The notes: generated by a model not told the origin, from the letters alone. Positions 17,624 through 28,035 are shown, counted from the stretch's first letter. The stretch is DNA of 64,000 nucleotides from Mycolicibacterium sp. TY81 (GCF_018326285.1 NZ_AP023362.1:4898001-4962000); one strand, 5' to 3'. Made by a program: numbers and translations.

Positions 17624-19099
17624 ATGACAACAGACCGCGTTGCACTTCCGGACACCGCCGATGACGAGTGCGTCGACTCCGGCTACGCGCCCGAACTGAA
17701 GCGGACCCTCGGCGGCTTTCAGGTCTTCGCGGTCTCGTTCGCCTTCATCTCGGTGGCGGTCGGGATCTTCGGCACCTACGACGACCTGCTGCAGACTTCG
17801 GGTCCCGTCGGCATCTGGCTGTGGATCGTCGCGGCGGTCGGGCAGACGCTCGTCGCTCTCGTCGTCGCGCAGTTCGCAGCTCGGATCGCGCTCAGCGGGT
17901 CGTCGTATCAGTGGGCATCGCGGCTGGCCAACCCGAAGGTGGGCTGGCTGTTCGGCTGGCTGACGTTCTGGTACCTCGCAATCGCCGCGGTGGCGGTGGA
18001 CAACGCCTTGGCCAGTCAGGCGCTGATGCCGTTGCTGGGCATCAGCGACAACGAGGACACCGCACGCCTGATCACCATCGCGGTGCTGATCGTCCAGGCA
18101 GCTCTCGTCATCGCCTCGACCCGGCTCCTCGGCCTGATCACCTCTGGCGCAGTCGGTTTGGAGCTGGGCATCGTCCTGATCCTGGTGCTCGTGCTCGGGA
18201 TCGTCATGGCGGTCACGGGCAGTGGCCACGTCGACAACCTGACGAGTCGCGGCATCACCGCCGGCGCCGGTGACTACTACGCCGTCGGCGGCGGGCTCAT
18301 GGCCGGCATGATCATGGGCCTGACCACACTGGTCGGTTTCGACTCGGCGGCGAACCTGGCGGAGGAAGCAAAAGATCCGTTCCGCAGCGTCCCGCGCGCC
18401 ATCGTGGCGTCTGTCGTCGCGGCGGGTGTCGCCGGCCTGGTGTTCCTGATCGCGCTCACCGTCGCGATCAAGGACGTCAGCACCGTCAGCCACAGCGGCT
18501 CCCCGGTCGCCCTCGTCATCCGGGAACAGCTGGGTCCTGTCGCCGAGCGAATCCTGTTGGCGGGCATCGTGTTGGCCATGTTCGGCGCCGGCCTGGTGGT
18601 GATGGCCGCGTGTTCGCGGCAGGTATTCGCCATGGCCCGCGACGCCCGCTTCCCCGCGCACCGCGTGATGCGAAAGGTCAATCCACGCACTCAAACTCCC
18701 GTGCCGGCAACACTATTGATCCTCGCGGTCGGTGTGGTGCTGATGGCGACGCTGCGCGGCGCCGCGCTGATCCAGCTGATCATCGCGTCGACGATCCTGC
18801 CCGCGCTGATCTACGGCGCGATCGTCGTGCTCTACCTCGCCGTTCGGAGACGATTGGAGCACAAGGAGGGTGGCTTCAGCCTGGGCCGCTTCGAACTGCC
18901 TGTCGCCGGTGTCGCATTGGTGTGGGTAGCCGTGGCGATCTTCGTGCTCGTGACGCCCACGACGGCACGGGTACCCAGCCTGATCGTGCTCGGTCTCATC
19001 GCCGTAGGGGTCGGGTACTTCGTGAAGATGTTGATCTTGAATCGCGAAGTACTCGACACGGAGCCCGGCATCGATGAATTCGCCGCGGCGCCGAAGTAA
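17624..19099 (+). CDS. APC superfamily amino acid permease
   Basis: 491 residues from ATG at 17624, with GAAGGG seven bases upstream. About 12 hydrophobic segments and family features are present: an N-terminal cytoplasmic stretch (DSGYAPELKRTLGGFQVFAV), TM1, the conserved GFDSAANLAEEAKDPFRSVP loop, and a Pro-rich loop MRKVNPRTQTPVPATLLILA before TM9. This layout is that of the amino acid/GABA permeases (AmT/EAT-like). The substrate is not identifiable from sequence. It stands alone, divergent from the L,D-transpeptidase. Confidence 0.88.
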   Translation: MTTDRVALPDTADDECVDSGYAPELKRTLGGFQVFAVSFAFISVAVGIFGTYDDLLQTSGPVGIWLWIVAAVGQTLVALVVAQFAARIALSGSSYQWASRLANPKVGWLFGWLTFWYLAIAAVAVDNALASQALMPLLGISDNEDTARLITIAVLIVQAALVIASTRLLGLITSGAVGLELGIVLILVLVLGIVMAVTGSGHVDNLTSRGITAGAGDYYAVGGGLMAGMIMGLTTLVGFDSAANLAEEAKDPFRSVPRAIVASVVAAGVAGLVFLIALTVAIKDVSTVSHSGSPVALVIREQLGPVAERILLAGIVLAMFGAGLVVMAACSRQVFAMARDARFPAHRVMRKVNPRTQTPVPATLLILAVGVVLMATLRGAALIQLIIASTILPALIYGAIVVLYLAVRRRLEHKEGGFSLGRFELPVAGVALVWVAVAIFVLVTPTTARVPSLIVLGLIAVGVGYFVKMLILNREVLDTEPGIDEFAAAPK

Positions 19100-19337
19100 T
19101 TGCACACAGAATATATTTTCCGAGCAACGGAATTGCCGGTAAACAACGTTGCGACAATTGTCCGAAAAATGAAACAGCTAACCGAGTGCACTTGGTAGCG
19201 GGATTCCGAATAGTGGGAGAACCGCTGATAGGCCGCGAATTTCGATCTCGCTGACTGGGAAGTAGCAATTGCCGAAACCGCAACCGTGGATACGTTATTG
19301 CCGCCACAAATCCGTGGTCCACGAGGGGAGTATTGCG

Positions 19338-20816
19338 GTGAAGCGCTTGTCCGGCATGGATGCCATGTTCTTGTCCATGGAGGGCACTGAATGGCCACAG
19401 CACACGCTGGGGTTGATGATCCTGGATCCCAGTGACGCACCGGGATTCGACTTCGAGCATCTGCGTGATCACCTCGACCGCCGGCTGCCCTATCTGCCGT
19501 CGTTCCGCCGTCGTATCCAAGAAGTGCCGCTCGGCCTGGACCGTCCGGTGTGGGTCGACGATCCAGCGTTCAAGCTGGATTACCACATTCACCGTGCGGC
19601 ACTGCCCGCTCCCGGTGGCGAGAAGGAACTGGCCGACGTCGTCGGCGAAATCCTGGCCCGCCAGCTCAACCGCAACCAGCCGCTGTGGGAGAGCTGGTTC
19701 GTCGAGGGCCTGGAAGGCGGCCGCGTCGCCTTCATCGCCAAGACGCATCACTCGATCGTCGACGGGGTGTCCGGCGCGGGTTTGTCGTCCGTGCTGTGCG
19801 ACGTCACGCCCGACGCCAAAGGCCCGATCGTCGAGCTGCCCGACGAGGGCGAGCAGCCGCGCCACTCGAGCCTCGAACTGTTCGCCAAGGGCACGCTGTC
19901 GGCCGCGACCACGCCACCGAAAGTCGTTCAGTACCTTGGCCAGACGGTCCGCAACGCGGTGACCACCATCGGTCACCTGCGGCGCGACGACCCGCCGCCA
20001 CGCCCCATGAGCGCTCCCAAGACCAGCTTCAACGGCGCGCTCAGCTCGCACCGCAGCTTCGCGTACACGTCGCTGCCGATGGCGCACATCAAGCACGTCA
20101 AGAACGGTCTCGGCGTCAAGGTCAACGACGTGATCCTGAGCGTCGTGGCGGGCGCGCTGCGCACCTACCTGACCAAGCGCGACGCGCTGCCGGAGGCGCC
20201 GGTGCTGGCGACCGTGCCGATGTCCACCCGCGACGCAGGCGACGAGACGCCGGGTAACCACGTGCACACCATGATCGCCTCCATGTGCACCGATGTGGAG
20301 GATCCGGTCGCGCGCCTGTCCGCCATCCACAACGGCATGAACAGCGCCAAGGCGCTGGCCGAGGACCTTCAGGCCGGCCAGTCCATCGGCCTGACCGACT
20401 TCGCGCCGCCAGTCCTGCTGAACCTGATGTTCAAGGGTTTCCGCGCCGCCAAGCTCGAGGACAAACTGCCGCTGGCCAGCAACCTCATCGTCTCGAACGT
20501 CCCCGGTCCGCCGATCCAGCTGTACATGGCCGGCGCCAAGATCGAGCACATCGTGCCCGTCGGCCCGTTGACCGTCGGGATGGGCATCAACGTCACCGTC
20601 TTCAGTTACGGCGGCAACGTCGACGTCGGCATCCAGGCCGATCCGGACCTCGTCGAGGACCCGTGGGAGATCCTCGAAGGCGCCAAGGCCGAACTCGACC
20701 GGTTGTTGGCCGCATCCGGCTGGGTCGAGCCCGCAGCCAAGAAGCCTGCCGCCACGAAAGCCGGTACCGCAGTCCCACGGGGTGGGAGTTCTCCCGGCAG
20801 CGCCGAAAAGGTGTGA
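19338..20816 (+). CDS. WS/DGAT family wax ester synthase / diacylglycerol acyltransferase
   Basis: 492 residues from GTG at 19338 with GGGGAG seven bases upstream. It begins KRLSGMDAMFLSMEG, typical of the family, and carries the catalytic HHxxxDG motif at 137-143 (THHSIVDGVSGAG). Further family blocks are VNDVILSVVAGALRTYL, SNVPGPPIQLYMAGAKI and an SYGG segment near the end. Mycobacteria encode many paralogs that esterify fatty alcohols or diacylglycerol with acyl-CoA for storage lipid. The C-terminus adds an Ala/Lys/Pro-rich tail. The SDR 70 bases downstream on the same strand could share its transcript. Confidence 0.92.
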   Translation: MKRLSGMDAMFLSMEGTEWPQHTLGLMILDPSDAPGFDFEHLRDHLDRRLPYLPSFRRRIQEVPLGLDRPVWVDDPAFKLDYHIHRAALPAPGGEKELADVVGEILARQLNRNQPLWESWFVEGLEGGRVAFIAKTHHSIVDGVSGAGLSSVLCDVTPDAKGPIVELPDEGEQPRHSSLELFAKGTLSAATTPPKVVQYLGQTVRNAVTTIGHLRRDDPPPRPMSAPKTSFNGALSSHRSFAYTSLPMAHIKHVKNGLGVKVNDVILSVVAGALRTYLTKRDALPEAPVLATVPMSTRDAGDETPGNHVHTMIASMCTDVEDPVARLSAIHNGMNSAKALAEDLQAGQSIGLTDFAPPVLLNLMFKGFRAAKLEDKLPLASNLIVSNVPGPPIQLYMAGAKIEHIVPVGPLTVGMGINVTVFSYGGNVDVGIQADPDLVEDPWEILEGAKAELDRLLAASGWVEPAAKKPAATKAGTAVPRGGSSPGSAEKV

Positions 20817-20861
20817 TTGCCTGCACACGCGGGCAGATCCAGATGGCGATCCACGCCCTGA

Positions 20862-21659
<798 letters not shown>

Positions 21660-21680
21660 CTTTCGGCTACTGACCACGTT

Positions 21681-21718
21681 CCCGTCCACACCGGCTCCCG
21701 CGAGCCGATGTGGACGGG
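21681..21718 (+). terminator. Long hairpin between SDR and alpha/beta hydrolase genes
   Basis: Outer stem CCCGTCCACA / TGTGGACGGG (10 bp, perfect) and inner stem CGGCTC / GAGCCG around loop CCGC, with one mismatch between them. It begins 22 bases after the SDR stop. No T-tract follows. Confidence 0.65.
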
Positions 21719-21751
21719 ACACCTACACAACTGCATACCAAGGAGACAACG

Positions 21752-22867
21752 ATGTCTGCCCCTTTGAGGAACCATGAGCTTCCTGAGCCGCCCCCGGTGA
21801 GCCGTCCCGAAAACATGGACGCGGCCCAACGTATGGTCGTGGCGCCCCACATTGCCATCGACGAAGCCGTGCTCGCCGTCATGCGCCTGCGCCCGCCGAA
21901 GCTGCCCGCAGAAGCCGCACCCGAGCACCTGGCCGCCGATCTGGACAAAGCCGCCACCATGTTCAAGAGGCGAGGCTGGATCTCCAAACCAGCCAAATAC
22001 CACCGCACTCCCCCGAAACTGAACGACGCCGACGTCCTGCAGTGGAGCACTCACAACGGGCCGCTGCGGCACGAGTCGATGTCCTTCGCGTCGGAATTCG
22101 ACGCCCGGTCGTTCGAGCCGGGTGCGGACCGGTGGCCCGGCAACGGCCGCAACGACACCGTCACCGTCCGGCTGCTACGCCGCCCCGACTCATCGGCACC
22201 ATGGGTCGTCGCCCTGCACGGTTTCGGGATGGGGTCGTCGCGCTTCGACCTGAACGTGCTGTGGGCCAACCATCTGCACCACAAGCTCGGATACAATGTG
22301 GCGCTGCCGATTTCGCCGTTGCACGGCCCGCGGCGCGACCCCGCCGATGGACAACTGCTGTCGCTCGATCTCACCTCGATGCTGCACGGCATCACGCAGG
22401 CGGTGTGGGATGTCCGCCGGTTGGTGAGCTGGATTCGCAGCACCACCGATGCCCCCGTGGGGCTGTACGGCGTCTCGCTCGGTGGGTACCTGTCCACCGT
22501 GCTCGCCGGCCTGGAACGGTTCGACGCGGTGGCCGCGGCGCTGCCGTTCGCCGATCCGCTGGCGCTGCTGACGCACCACGACCCGCCCGATGAGTACCGG
22601 GACGTGATCGCCTCCGACGACGCGCGAACCGTCTTCCAGGTCGTGTCCCCGTTGGCGCTGCCCACGGTCGTCGCACCGCGGGACCGGACGCTGTTCATCG
22701 CGAAGGCGGACCGGCTCATTCCGCGGGAACAGTCTGAGGCCCTTGCTGATTCGTGGCATGCCGAACATGTGCGATGGGTCAACGCCGGACATGTCGGGTT
22801 CACCTGGACCCGCGCGGCCCGCGGAATACTCGGACGTCGGTTCCGGGAGTCCCTGGGCGCCGCGTAG
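21752..22867 (+). CDS. Alpha/beta hydrolase family protein
   Basis: 371 residues from ATG at 21752, with AAGGAG upstream. The hydrolase fold is evident: VVALHGFGMGSSRFDL (oxyanion region), GLYGVSLGGYLSTVLAG (nucleophile elbow, Ser), a long central segment with FADPLALLTHHDPPDEYRD, and WVNAGHVGFTW (catalytic His) near the end. There is no signal peptide. The N-terminal 100 residues are not a recognised domain. The DUF2993-like gene starts 9 bases after the stop, so the two are probably co-transcribed. The substrate is unknown; an ester is likely. Confidence 0.85.
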   Translation: MSAPLRNHELPEPPPVSRPENMDAAQRMVVAPHIAIDEAVLAVMRLRPPKLPAEAAPEHLAADLDKAATMFKRRGWISKPAKYHRTPPKLNDADVLQWSTHNGPLRHESMSFASEFDARSFEPGADRWPGNGRNDTVTVRLLRRPDSSAPWVVALHGFGMGSSRFDLNVLWANHLHHKLGYNVALPISPLHGPRRDPADGQLLSLDLTSMLHGITQAVWDVRRLVSWIRSTTDAPVGLYGVSLGGYLSTVLAGLERFDAVAAALPFADPLALLTHHDPPDEYRDVIASDDARTVFQVVSPLALPTVVAPRDRTLFIAKADRLIPREQSEALADSWHAEHVRWVNAGHVGFTWTRAARGILGRRFRESLGAA

Positions 22868-22876
22868 GGATTGATC

Positions 22877-23710
22877 ATGGCGAACTCCGGACCGTTCCCG
22901 TCCTGGGACTCGTTCCCGAACTGGGACGCGCTGTCGTCGTTCTGGGCGTCGGCCGCGGGCAGCGCACTCACCAGCGGTCCGGCGGGCGCCTACACGTCCC
23001 TGTTCGACACGTTGCGCAAGCAGGTCATCGGCCGCCGGATGACCGTCAAGCTCAAGTCCGGCGAGATGACGCTGACGGTGACGGCGCTCGACGCCGACCT
23101 CGACGTGCGGAGCCTCTCGGTCGGCCAGCTCAACACCGTCTCGATCTCGGCGTCCGACATCGTCTGGAACGGTTGGCAATTCGACAAGGCGACCGCCGTC
23201 CTGCACAACACACACATCAAACCGACCAATATCCCGGTCCTTGTGGCGGCACCGCTCGATCTAACCATCGAGATGTCCACCACAGCGCTCGACAAGATAA
23301 TCGATCGAGCCTCGTCGTTGCCGGGGCGCGCCGCACCACGTCTGCTCGGCCGGATCGACGCCGGTGGTGTCGCGCAAATCCGTTGGGCCAGAACGCCAGA
23401 CCTCGGGCACCTCGAGGTCGACGCGACCATCGACGGGTCCACGCTGCTGGTGAAACCGCGGATGGTTGCACTGCGCCGGGCCCGGTGGCATCTGCCGAAC
23501 CGCCTGCCCGCCTATCGGATTCAGCTACCGAAGCTGCCCCGCGAGCTCACGCCGACGTCCGTCGACTTCAGTCCCGAGACGCTGCGGTTGACCGGGCGGA
23601 TGCCGCAGTGGCGGGTCGAGGTGCCGCACCGCCGCATCGAAGAGGCCATTGACCAGCTCAACCAGGTGGGCAAGGCACTCAACCTCAGCTGGATGGCGCG
23701 CGGCCTCTAG
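22877..23710 (+). CDS. DUF2993/LmeA-like lipid-binding protein
   Basis: About 277 residues from ATG at 22877, with in-frame TTG at 22871 also possible. It begins with aromatic repeats (FPSWDSFPNWDALSSFW). The core RRMTVKLKSGEMTLTVTALD and KATAVLHNTHIKPTNIPVLV has the alternating beta pattern of DUF2993. LmeA, a mycobacterial member, binds phosphoinositides in mannan assembly. No signal peptide is seen here, unlike LmeA, so it may act in the cytosol or at the inner face. It follows the alpha/beta hydrolase by 9 bases and overlaps the convergent amidohydrolase stop by four bases. Confidence 0.68.
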   Translation: MANSGPFPSWDSFPNWDALSSFWASAAGSALTSGPAGAYTSLFDTLRKQVIGRRMTVKLKSGEMTLTVTALDADLDVRSLSVGQLNTVSISASDIVWNGWQFDKATAVLHNTHIKPTNIPVLVAAPLDLTIEMSTTALDKIIDRASSLPGRAAPRLLGRIDAGGVAQIRWARTPDLGHLEVDATIDGSTLLVKPRMVALRRARWHLPNRLPAYRIQLPKLPRELTPTSVDFSPETLRLTGRMPQWRVEVPHRRIEEAIDQLNQVGKALNLSWMARGL

Positions 23711-24687
23711 CCGCCGATCTTCGGAATGCGATCCCCGAAGAGCCGCAACGCATTCCCATAACCGACCTGGCGGCGGTCCGCCTCGTCCAGCGGATACGAC
23801 GCCAGGAAGTTCGCGCCGTCGACGTTGTCGTCCATGGGATAGTCCACCGAGAACATGACCCGGTCGGCGCCCATGACCGCCAACGTGCACGCCATGGCCG
23901 GCGGGGAGAAGTTGCCGCTCGTCGTAAAGTAGAAATTCTCCCGCAGGTATTCCGACGGCAGCTTCTGCAGCCGGCCACCTGACCCGCCCAGTCCGTAGTA
24001 CCTGTCGGTGCGAAAAGCGGTGAATGGCAGCATCTCTCCGAGGTGGCCGAGGATCATCTGCAGGTTCGGGTGTCGGTCGAAAAGGCCCGAGTAGATCAGT
24101 CGCAGCGCGTGCGTGCCCGCTTCGACGGCGAAACCCCACGACGCCAGGTGCAGGCCCTGGTCGACATACGGCGCGAACCAGGCCGCCATCACCGCCGGGT
24201 GCGGGGTGGTCGGGTGCAGATAGAGCGGCACACCGAGGGTCTCAGCGGTGGCGAACAGCGGCTCATAGGCAGGGTCGTCCAGATAGCGGCCGTGAGTGTG
24301 ACCGTTGATGAGCGCGCCCACCAATCCGAGATCAACGACAGCCCGGCGCAACTCGGCCGCCGCGGCGTCCGGGTCCTGGGTCGCCAGAGTGGCGAAGCCG
24401 CCGAACCGGTCGGGGTACTGCCGCACGGTGTCGGCGAGATCGTCGTTGGCGCGGCGCGCGTAATCGACGGCGACCGCGGCATCGTCGTACTCCTGCACGC
24501 CGGGATCGAAGAGCGACAGGATCTGAAAGTCGATACCGGCGGCATCCATCTGCTCCAGCCGAAGCGGCCCACGGTCGTAGAGCCGGTCGAAACCCGTGCG
24601 ATTGTTGGACTCGAGCCACGTCGCGACCACATTGCCGTCACTCGCCGGGTGCCACGCGTAATGCTCTTCCAGCGCGATCAGATGCAT
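23707..24687 (-). CDS. Amidohydrolase family protein (ACMSD/dihydroxybenzoate-decarboxylase-like)
   Basis: 326 residues from ATG at 24687. It opens MHLIALEEHYAW, the metal-binding E-x-H form of the ACMSD-type amidohydrolases. Further ligand-type motifs are VGALINGHTHGRYLDDPAYE, VPLYLHPTTPHPAV, LQMILGHLGEMLPF and DRVMFSVDYPMDDN. Related enzymes are non-oxidative decarboxylases or hydrolases of aromatic acids with a divalent metal. It starts 14 bases after the stop of the upstream MBL hydrolase on the same strand, so the two may form an operon. Confidence 0.87.
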   Translation of the reverse strand: MHLIALEEHYAWHPASDGNVVATWLESNNRTGFDRLYDRGPLRLEQMDAAGIDFQILSLFDPGVQEYDDAAVAVDYARRANDDLADTVRQYPDRFGGFATLATQDPDAAAAELRRAVVDLGLVGALINGHTHGRYLDDPAYEPLFATAETLGVPLYLHPTTPHPAVMAAWFAPYVDQGLHLASWGFAVEAGTHALRLIYSGLFDRHPNLQMILGHLGEMLPFTAFRTDRYYGLGGSGGRLQKLPSEYLRENFYFTTSGNFSPPAMACTLAVMGADRVMFSVDYPMDDNVDGANFLASYPLDEADRRQVGYGNALRLFGDRIPKIGG

Positions 24688-24701
24688 AGGCCGAGGATAG
24701 G

Positions 24702-25805
24702 TCAGAGCACGAAGACCTGGCCGTCGCGCGCGACGGTGATCTTGCCCCGGTAGTGGCGGCCGATCGCATCCCGCCATTTCGAGTCGGGCAGATCGGTGGG
24801 CGAATAGTGGCTCAACACAACATGCTTGGCACCTGCGGCCGCGGCGACCTCACCCACCTGCTCGGCGGAGGTGTGGGACCGGACCAGGTAGCCGGGCGGG
24901 AACCTACTGTTGTTGCCACCGTCGGCGAGGCTGAACTGTGCCTCGTGCACCAGGATGTCGGTGCCCTGGGCCAGGGCGATCAGATTGTCTGATTTGGTGG
25001 TGTCACCCGAGAAGGTGACCGAGACACCGGATTTCACCAGGTCGAACCGGAAGGCGAACGCCGGGTACACGTCATAGTGGCTCACCAGGGTCGCGGTGAC
25101 GCGCACATTGTCGTCGGTCATGACAGGGAAGGGCTCGGTGCGCGGCGCCCGATTCAGATAGTCGGAGCCGGGCGGCACGACCACTTCGTTCACGTTGACC
25201 AGGCTCTGGATGTCGTCGGTGCCCATGTCGCGGATGAAGATGTTGCTGGTGTAGGCGAAGGCCCGGTGCAGCGCCTGCGTCATGGCCGCGATGCCGGGCG
25301 TGGGGTTGGCCGGTTCGACGGTCGGCGGATTCGGATTGCCGACTTCGCTCGGCGGCAGACCACCGGCCGGGCCGGGTCCGTACACCGACACCGCGCCTTT
25401 TCCGGGTGACGCGGTGTAGCCGCCGGACAGAAAGAAGCTGTAGTAGTCGACGATGTGGTCGGTGTGCAGATGTGTGATGAACAGGCTGCGCAGTTGGTCG
25501 AATCGCAGACCCGCGTTCGTGAAGGCGTTCAAAGAGCCCAAGCCGCAGTCGATCTGGTAGACGTCGTCACCGATCTTGAGCGCGGACGAGATGCCTGTCC
25601 GGTTCGCTACCGGCGGCGGGCCTGCCTGGACCCCGAGCGTGATCAGCGCGTGCTGCGGCAGCTCGGCGCTGCCGGGCGCCGCTGAACTGCCGGCCGACGT
25701 CGCCAGCGCGGCACCACCGAGCAGCGCGGACACCGAAGCGGCGATCGCGGTCCGCCGGGAAATCGCGTCGACGCCATCGGCGCAGTCAGGGCCACACCCG
25801 TGCAT
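24702..25805 (-). CDS. Exported MBL-fold metallo-hydrolase
   Basis: 367 residues. The N-terminus has ISRRTAIAASVSALLGGAAL, a Tat-type signal. The metallo-beta-lactamase fold is shown by FITHLHTDHIVDYYSFF (HxHxDH), TLVSHYDVYP, VTFSGDTTKSDNL and KHVVLSHYSP. The arrangement and the YQIDCGLGSLNAFTNAG segment resemble arylsulfatase/RNase Z-like hydrolases acting on small esters or sulfates. The substrate is unknown. It probably shares a transcript with the amidohydrolase downstream. Confidence 0.85.
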   Translation of the reverse strand: MHGCGPDCADGVDAISRRTAIAASVSALLGGAALATSAGSSAAPGSAELPQHALITLGVQAGPPPVANRTGISSALKIGDDVYQIDCGLGSLNAFTNAGLRFDQLRSLFITHLHTDHIVDYYSFFLSGGYTASPGKGAVSVYGPGPAGGLPPSEVGNPNPPTVEPANPTPGIAAMTQALHRAFAYTSNIFIRDMGTDDIQSLVNVNEVVVPPGSDYLNRAPRTEPFPVMTDDNVRVTATLVSHYDVYPAFAFRFDLVKSGVSVTFSGDTTKSDNLIALAQGTDILVHEAQFSLADGGNNSRFPPGYLVRSHTSAEQVGEVAAAAGAKHVVLSHYSPTDLPDSKWRDAIGRHYRGKITVARDGQVFVL

Positions 25806-25856
25806 GACCGCAACGTATCGCCCTTTTGGCCGAAACCACCGCCTCGGCGCGCGGAA

Positions 25857-26951
25857 TCAGTGCGCTGCGTTGCGCGCCAGGTCGATGGCGAACGACTTCA
25901 CGAAGGTGCCCGCGCCGGGCTCGCCGCGGCCGCACGACCCGTCGGATTCGCCGACCCGCTTGACCCACAGGTACGCGTCGGCATGCGGTCCGGCGGTGTC
26001 GGTGGTGGGTGCGACGCCCAGCGCACGGCCGTCGGGGTTGCACCAGTACATCGGGTCGCCCTCGGCGGGCCCGGCACCGTTGCGGGAAGTGTCGATGACG
26101 TAGTGCGCGCCGTTGGTGAGACCGGAGATCGCCTCGCCGTATCCGATCTCCTCACCGGTGGTGAAGTAGTTGGTCGTATTGAGGCTGAAGCCGCGCGCCT
26201 TCGCGACACCGACGTCGTTGAGTCGCGAGGCCATGGTCTCGGCGCTCACCCAGCGCGAGTGCCCGGCGTCGATGTAGACCGCCGCGGCCGGGTCACGCGT
26301 CAGCGTGTCGACGGCGTAGCGGATCAGGTCGAAGCGCTCCTGACGCTGCCCGGCGGACAAGCAGTCGGCCATGGCAAGGGCGTCGGGCTCGACGATGATC
26401 GCCGCCGGCGAGCCACCGAGGCCCGCCGCGACGCTGTCGATCCACGCCCGGTAGCTGTCGGCCGAGCCGAAGCCACCCGCCGCGTAGCTGCCGCAGTCGC
26501 GGTGCGGGATGCCGTACAGCACCAGCACGGGCGTCGCACCCGCGGCGTTCGCCGCACCGGCCAGCCCCGCGACCGTGCCGCCGACGGTCGAGGCGGGGAA
26601 CGCCTGGTCCAGCCAGTAGGCCTGCGGCGTGTTGGCGATGGCGGTGAGCTCGGGGCTCGGCGGGTCGGCCTGAGCGGCGGCGGCCCGGGCCTTCGAGATC
26701 GGGTCGGCGTAGAACGGCCGGCCGGCCAGCGGGTTGCTGTCGTCGACCAGGCGGATCGCCGGGTTGTCGGCGCGCGGCGCCGGGTCGACGGACAGGCCCA
26801 CGCCGGCGACGGCGGCGACAGCGAGGAAGGGAGCGGTCCAGCGGGCGACAACGCCAACAGCCGAAGAGATCACCTCAGGAAAATAGTTCGACTCGGTCAA
26901 TAAGCGCCAATCGGGGGCCAAAGTTGGTGTGCGAGTGACCAATGTGGCCAT
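25857..26951 (-). CDS. celA1: GH6 family endoglucanase, CelA1-like
   Basis: About 364 residues from ATG at 26951; upstream in-frame ATGs exist at 26993 and 27086. A hydrophobic export segment (WTAPFLAVAAVAGVGLSVDP) precedes the GH6 domain. Family motifs are all present: PFYADPISKA, YWLDQAFPASTVGGTV, VLYGIPHRDCGSYAAGG (catalytic acid Asp region), IIVEPDALAMADC, VYIDAGHSRWV, FSLNTTNYFTT, YVIDTSRNGAGP and YLWVKRVGESDGSCGRGEPG. It closely follows the pattern of M. tuberculosis CelA1 (Rv0062), a secreted beta-1,4-glucanase that can act on cellulose in biofilm. It is divergent from the DUF302 gene. Confidence 0.9.
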   Translation of the reverse strand: MATLVTRTPTLAPDWRLLTESNYFPEVISSAVGVVARWTAPFLAVAAVAGVGLSVDPAPRADNPAIRLVDDSNPLAGRPFYADPISKARAAAAQADPPSPELTAIANTPQAYWLDQAFPASTVGGTVAGLAGAANAAGATPVLVLYGIPHRDCGSYAAGGFGSADSYRAWIDSVAAGLGGSPAAIIVEPDALAMADCLSAGQRQERFDLIRYAVDTLTRDPAAAVYIDAGHSRWVSAETMASRLNDVGVAKARGFSLNTTNYFTTGEEIGYGEAISGLTNGAHYVIDTSRNGAGPAEGDPMYWCNPDGRALGVAPTTDTAGPHADAYLWVKRVGESDGSCGRGEPGAGTFVKSFAIDLARNAAH

Positions 26952-27161
26952 GGGCCCGCGCCTAATCGGTCGACGGTGGACGGCGCTCCACATCGTGTCC
27001 CTCCGAACACCAGGATCATCTCGGCCTCCCCATCCGGGTTCGAACCGTCGCAGAGTAGGTGTCAGGCCGCCGCTCCCCGGCGACACCCGAACTGCTCAGC
27101 TTGAACATCGACCGCACGCCCCGCCCGCACATACACACCACCGACATCGAGGAGGCCGCAC

Positions 27162-27683
27162 ATGGCGACGAGTGAGGCTCAGGAGATTCCGTTCCGCGGG
27201 GTGCGGATGCGGTTCGACAGCGACAAGTCGTTCGATGAGCTGCGCGACGCTCTGCTCGCCGACATCGGTGCCGAGCCCGCGCAGATAACCGGCCTCCCGG
27301 CATTGGCCGCGCGAGACTGGGACGCGTTCGCTGCGGACGTCCAGCGCCAGGCCGGGCCCAGCGATTTCATGTTGATGCATCTGATCGACCACACCGGGTG
27401 GCTCGGCACCGCAGGGGTGGAGCGCAAGGCACTGCGCGTCATCCTCGGCAATCCGCTGATCGCGATCACCATGATTCGGCACGACCTCACCGCCGCGTTG
27501 TTCGCGCCCGTGGAGATTCTGTTGACGGATGAGGACGGCGGCCGGAGCAGCTTGACCTACGTCAAGCCGTCGTCGCTGATGGTTGTCGACGACAATCCGC
27601 CGCTGCGCGCCGCGGCACTCATCTTGGACGACAAACTCGCCGCCTTGGCGGAGAAGGTCGCGAGCACCGGCGACGCGCACTGA
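27162..27683 (+). CDS. DUF302-like domain protein
   Basis: 173 residues from ATG with GAGGAGG six bases upstream. Sequence features: FRGVRMRFDSDKSFDELRDA at the N-terminus, DFMLMHLIDHTGWLGTAG, VILGNPLIAITMIRHDLTAA, then PVEILLTDEDGGRSSLTYVK. This order of an N-terminal F-D-E segment, GNP..A..M, and P..I.....DG....Y matches DUF302, a small fold of unknown function. There is no signal peptide. It is convergent with a secreted protein gene 9 bases downstream. Confidence 0.75.
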   Translation: MATSEAQEIPFRGVRMRFDSDKSFDELRDALLADIGAEPAQITGLPALAARDWDAFAADVQRQAGPSDFMLMHLIDHTGWLGTAGVERKALRVILGNPLIAITMIRHDLTAALFAPVEILLTDEDGGRSSLTYVKPSSLMVVDDNPPLRAAALILDDKLAALAEKVASTGDAH

Positions 27684-27692
27684 GAGCGTCGG

Positions 27693-27956
27693 CTACCGGT
27701 GCCCGCCGCCACCCCCACGGTTGATGACGCCGGCGCCGGGATACAGGTACCACTCGTCGTCGCCGAATGGGAACGCGTCGTCGCTCGCGATGACCGACGG
27801 CGACGCGGCCGGCACCGACGTCGGGCCGCTGACTTCACTCCCCTGACAGACGGTCGCTGACGGGTCGCAGATGTCGGCGTACGCCGCGGGCGCGACAAGG
27901 ATTCCCGCGGCCGCACCTGCCGCCGCGAGAAGCGCCGCCTTCTTCTTCAGATCCAT
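27693..27956 (-). CDS. Small secreted protein
   Basis: About 87 residues from ATG at 27956, chosen because AAAGGAACC lies upstream; an in-frame start at 27980 adds eight. Signal peptide KKKAALLAAAGAAAGILVAP, cleavage after AYA. The mature part begins DICDPSATVCQG with two cysteines that could form a disulfide, continues Ser/Pro-rich, and ends FGDDEWYLYPGAGVINRGGG. No family recognised. Confidence 0.72.
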   Translation of the reverse strand: MDLKKKAALLAAAGAAAGILVAPAAYADICDPSATVCQGSEVSGPTSVPAASPSVIASDDAFPFGDDEWYLYPGAGVINRGGGGGHR

Positions 27957-28035
27957 GGCGGTTCCTTTCGCCGTCCGCAATCCGTATTGGACGAAGCTAC
28001 CGCCACTCGCGAAAATTCGTGGGCTCCTGCCCTTG

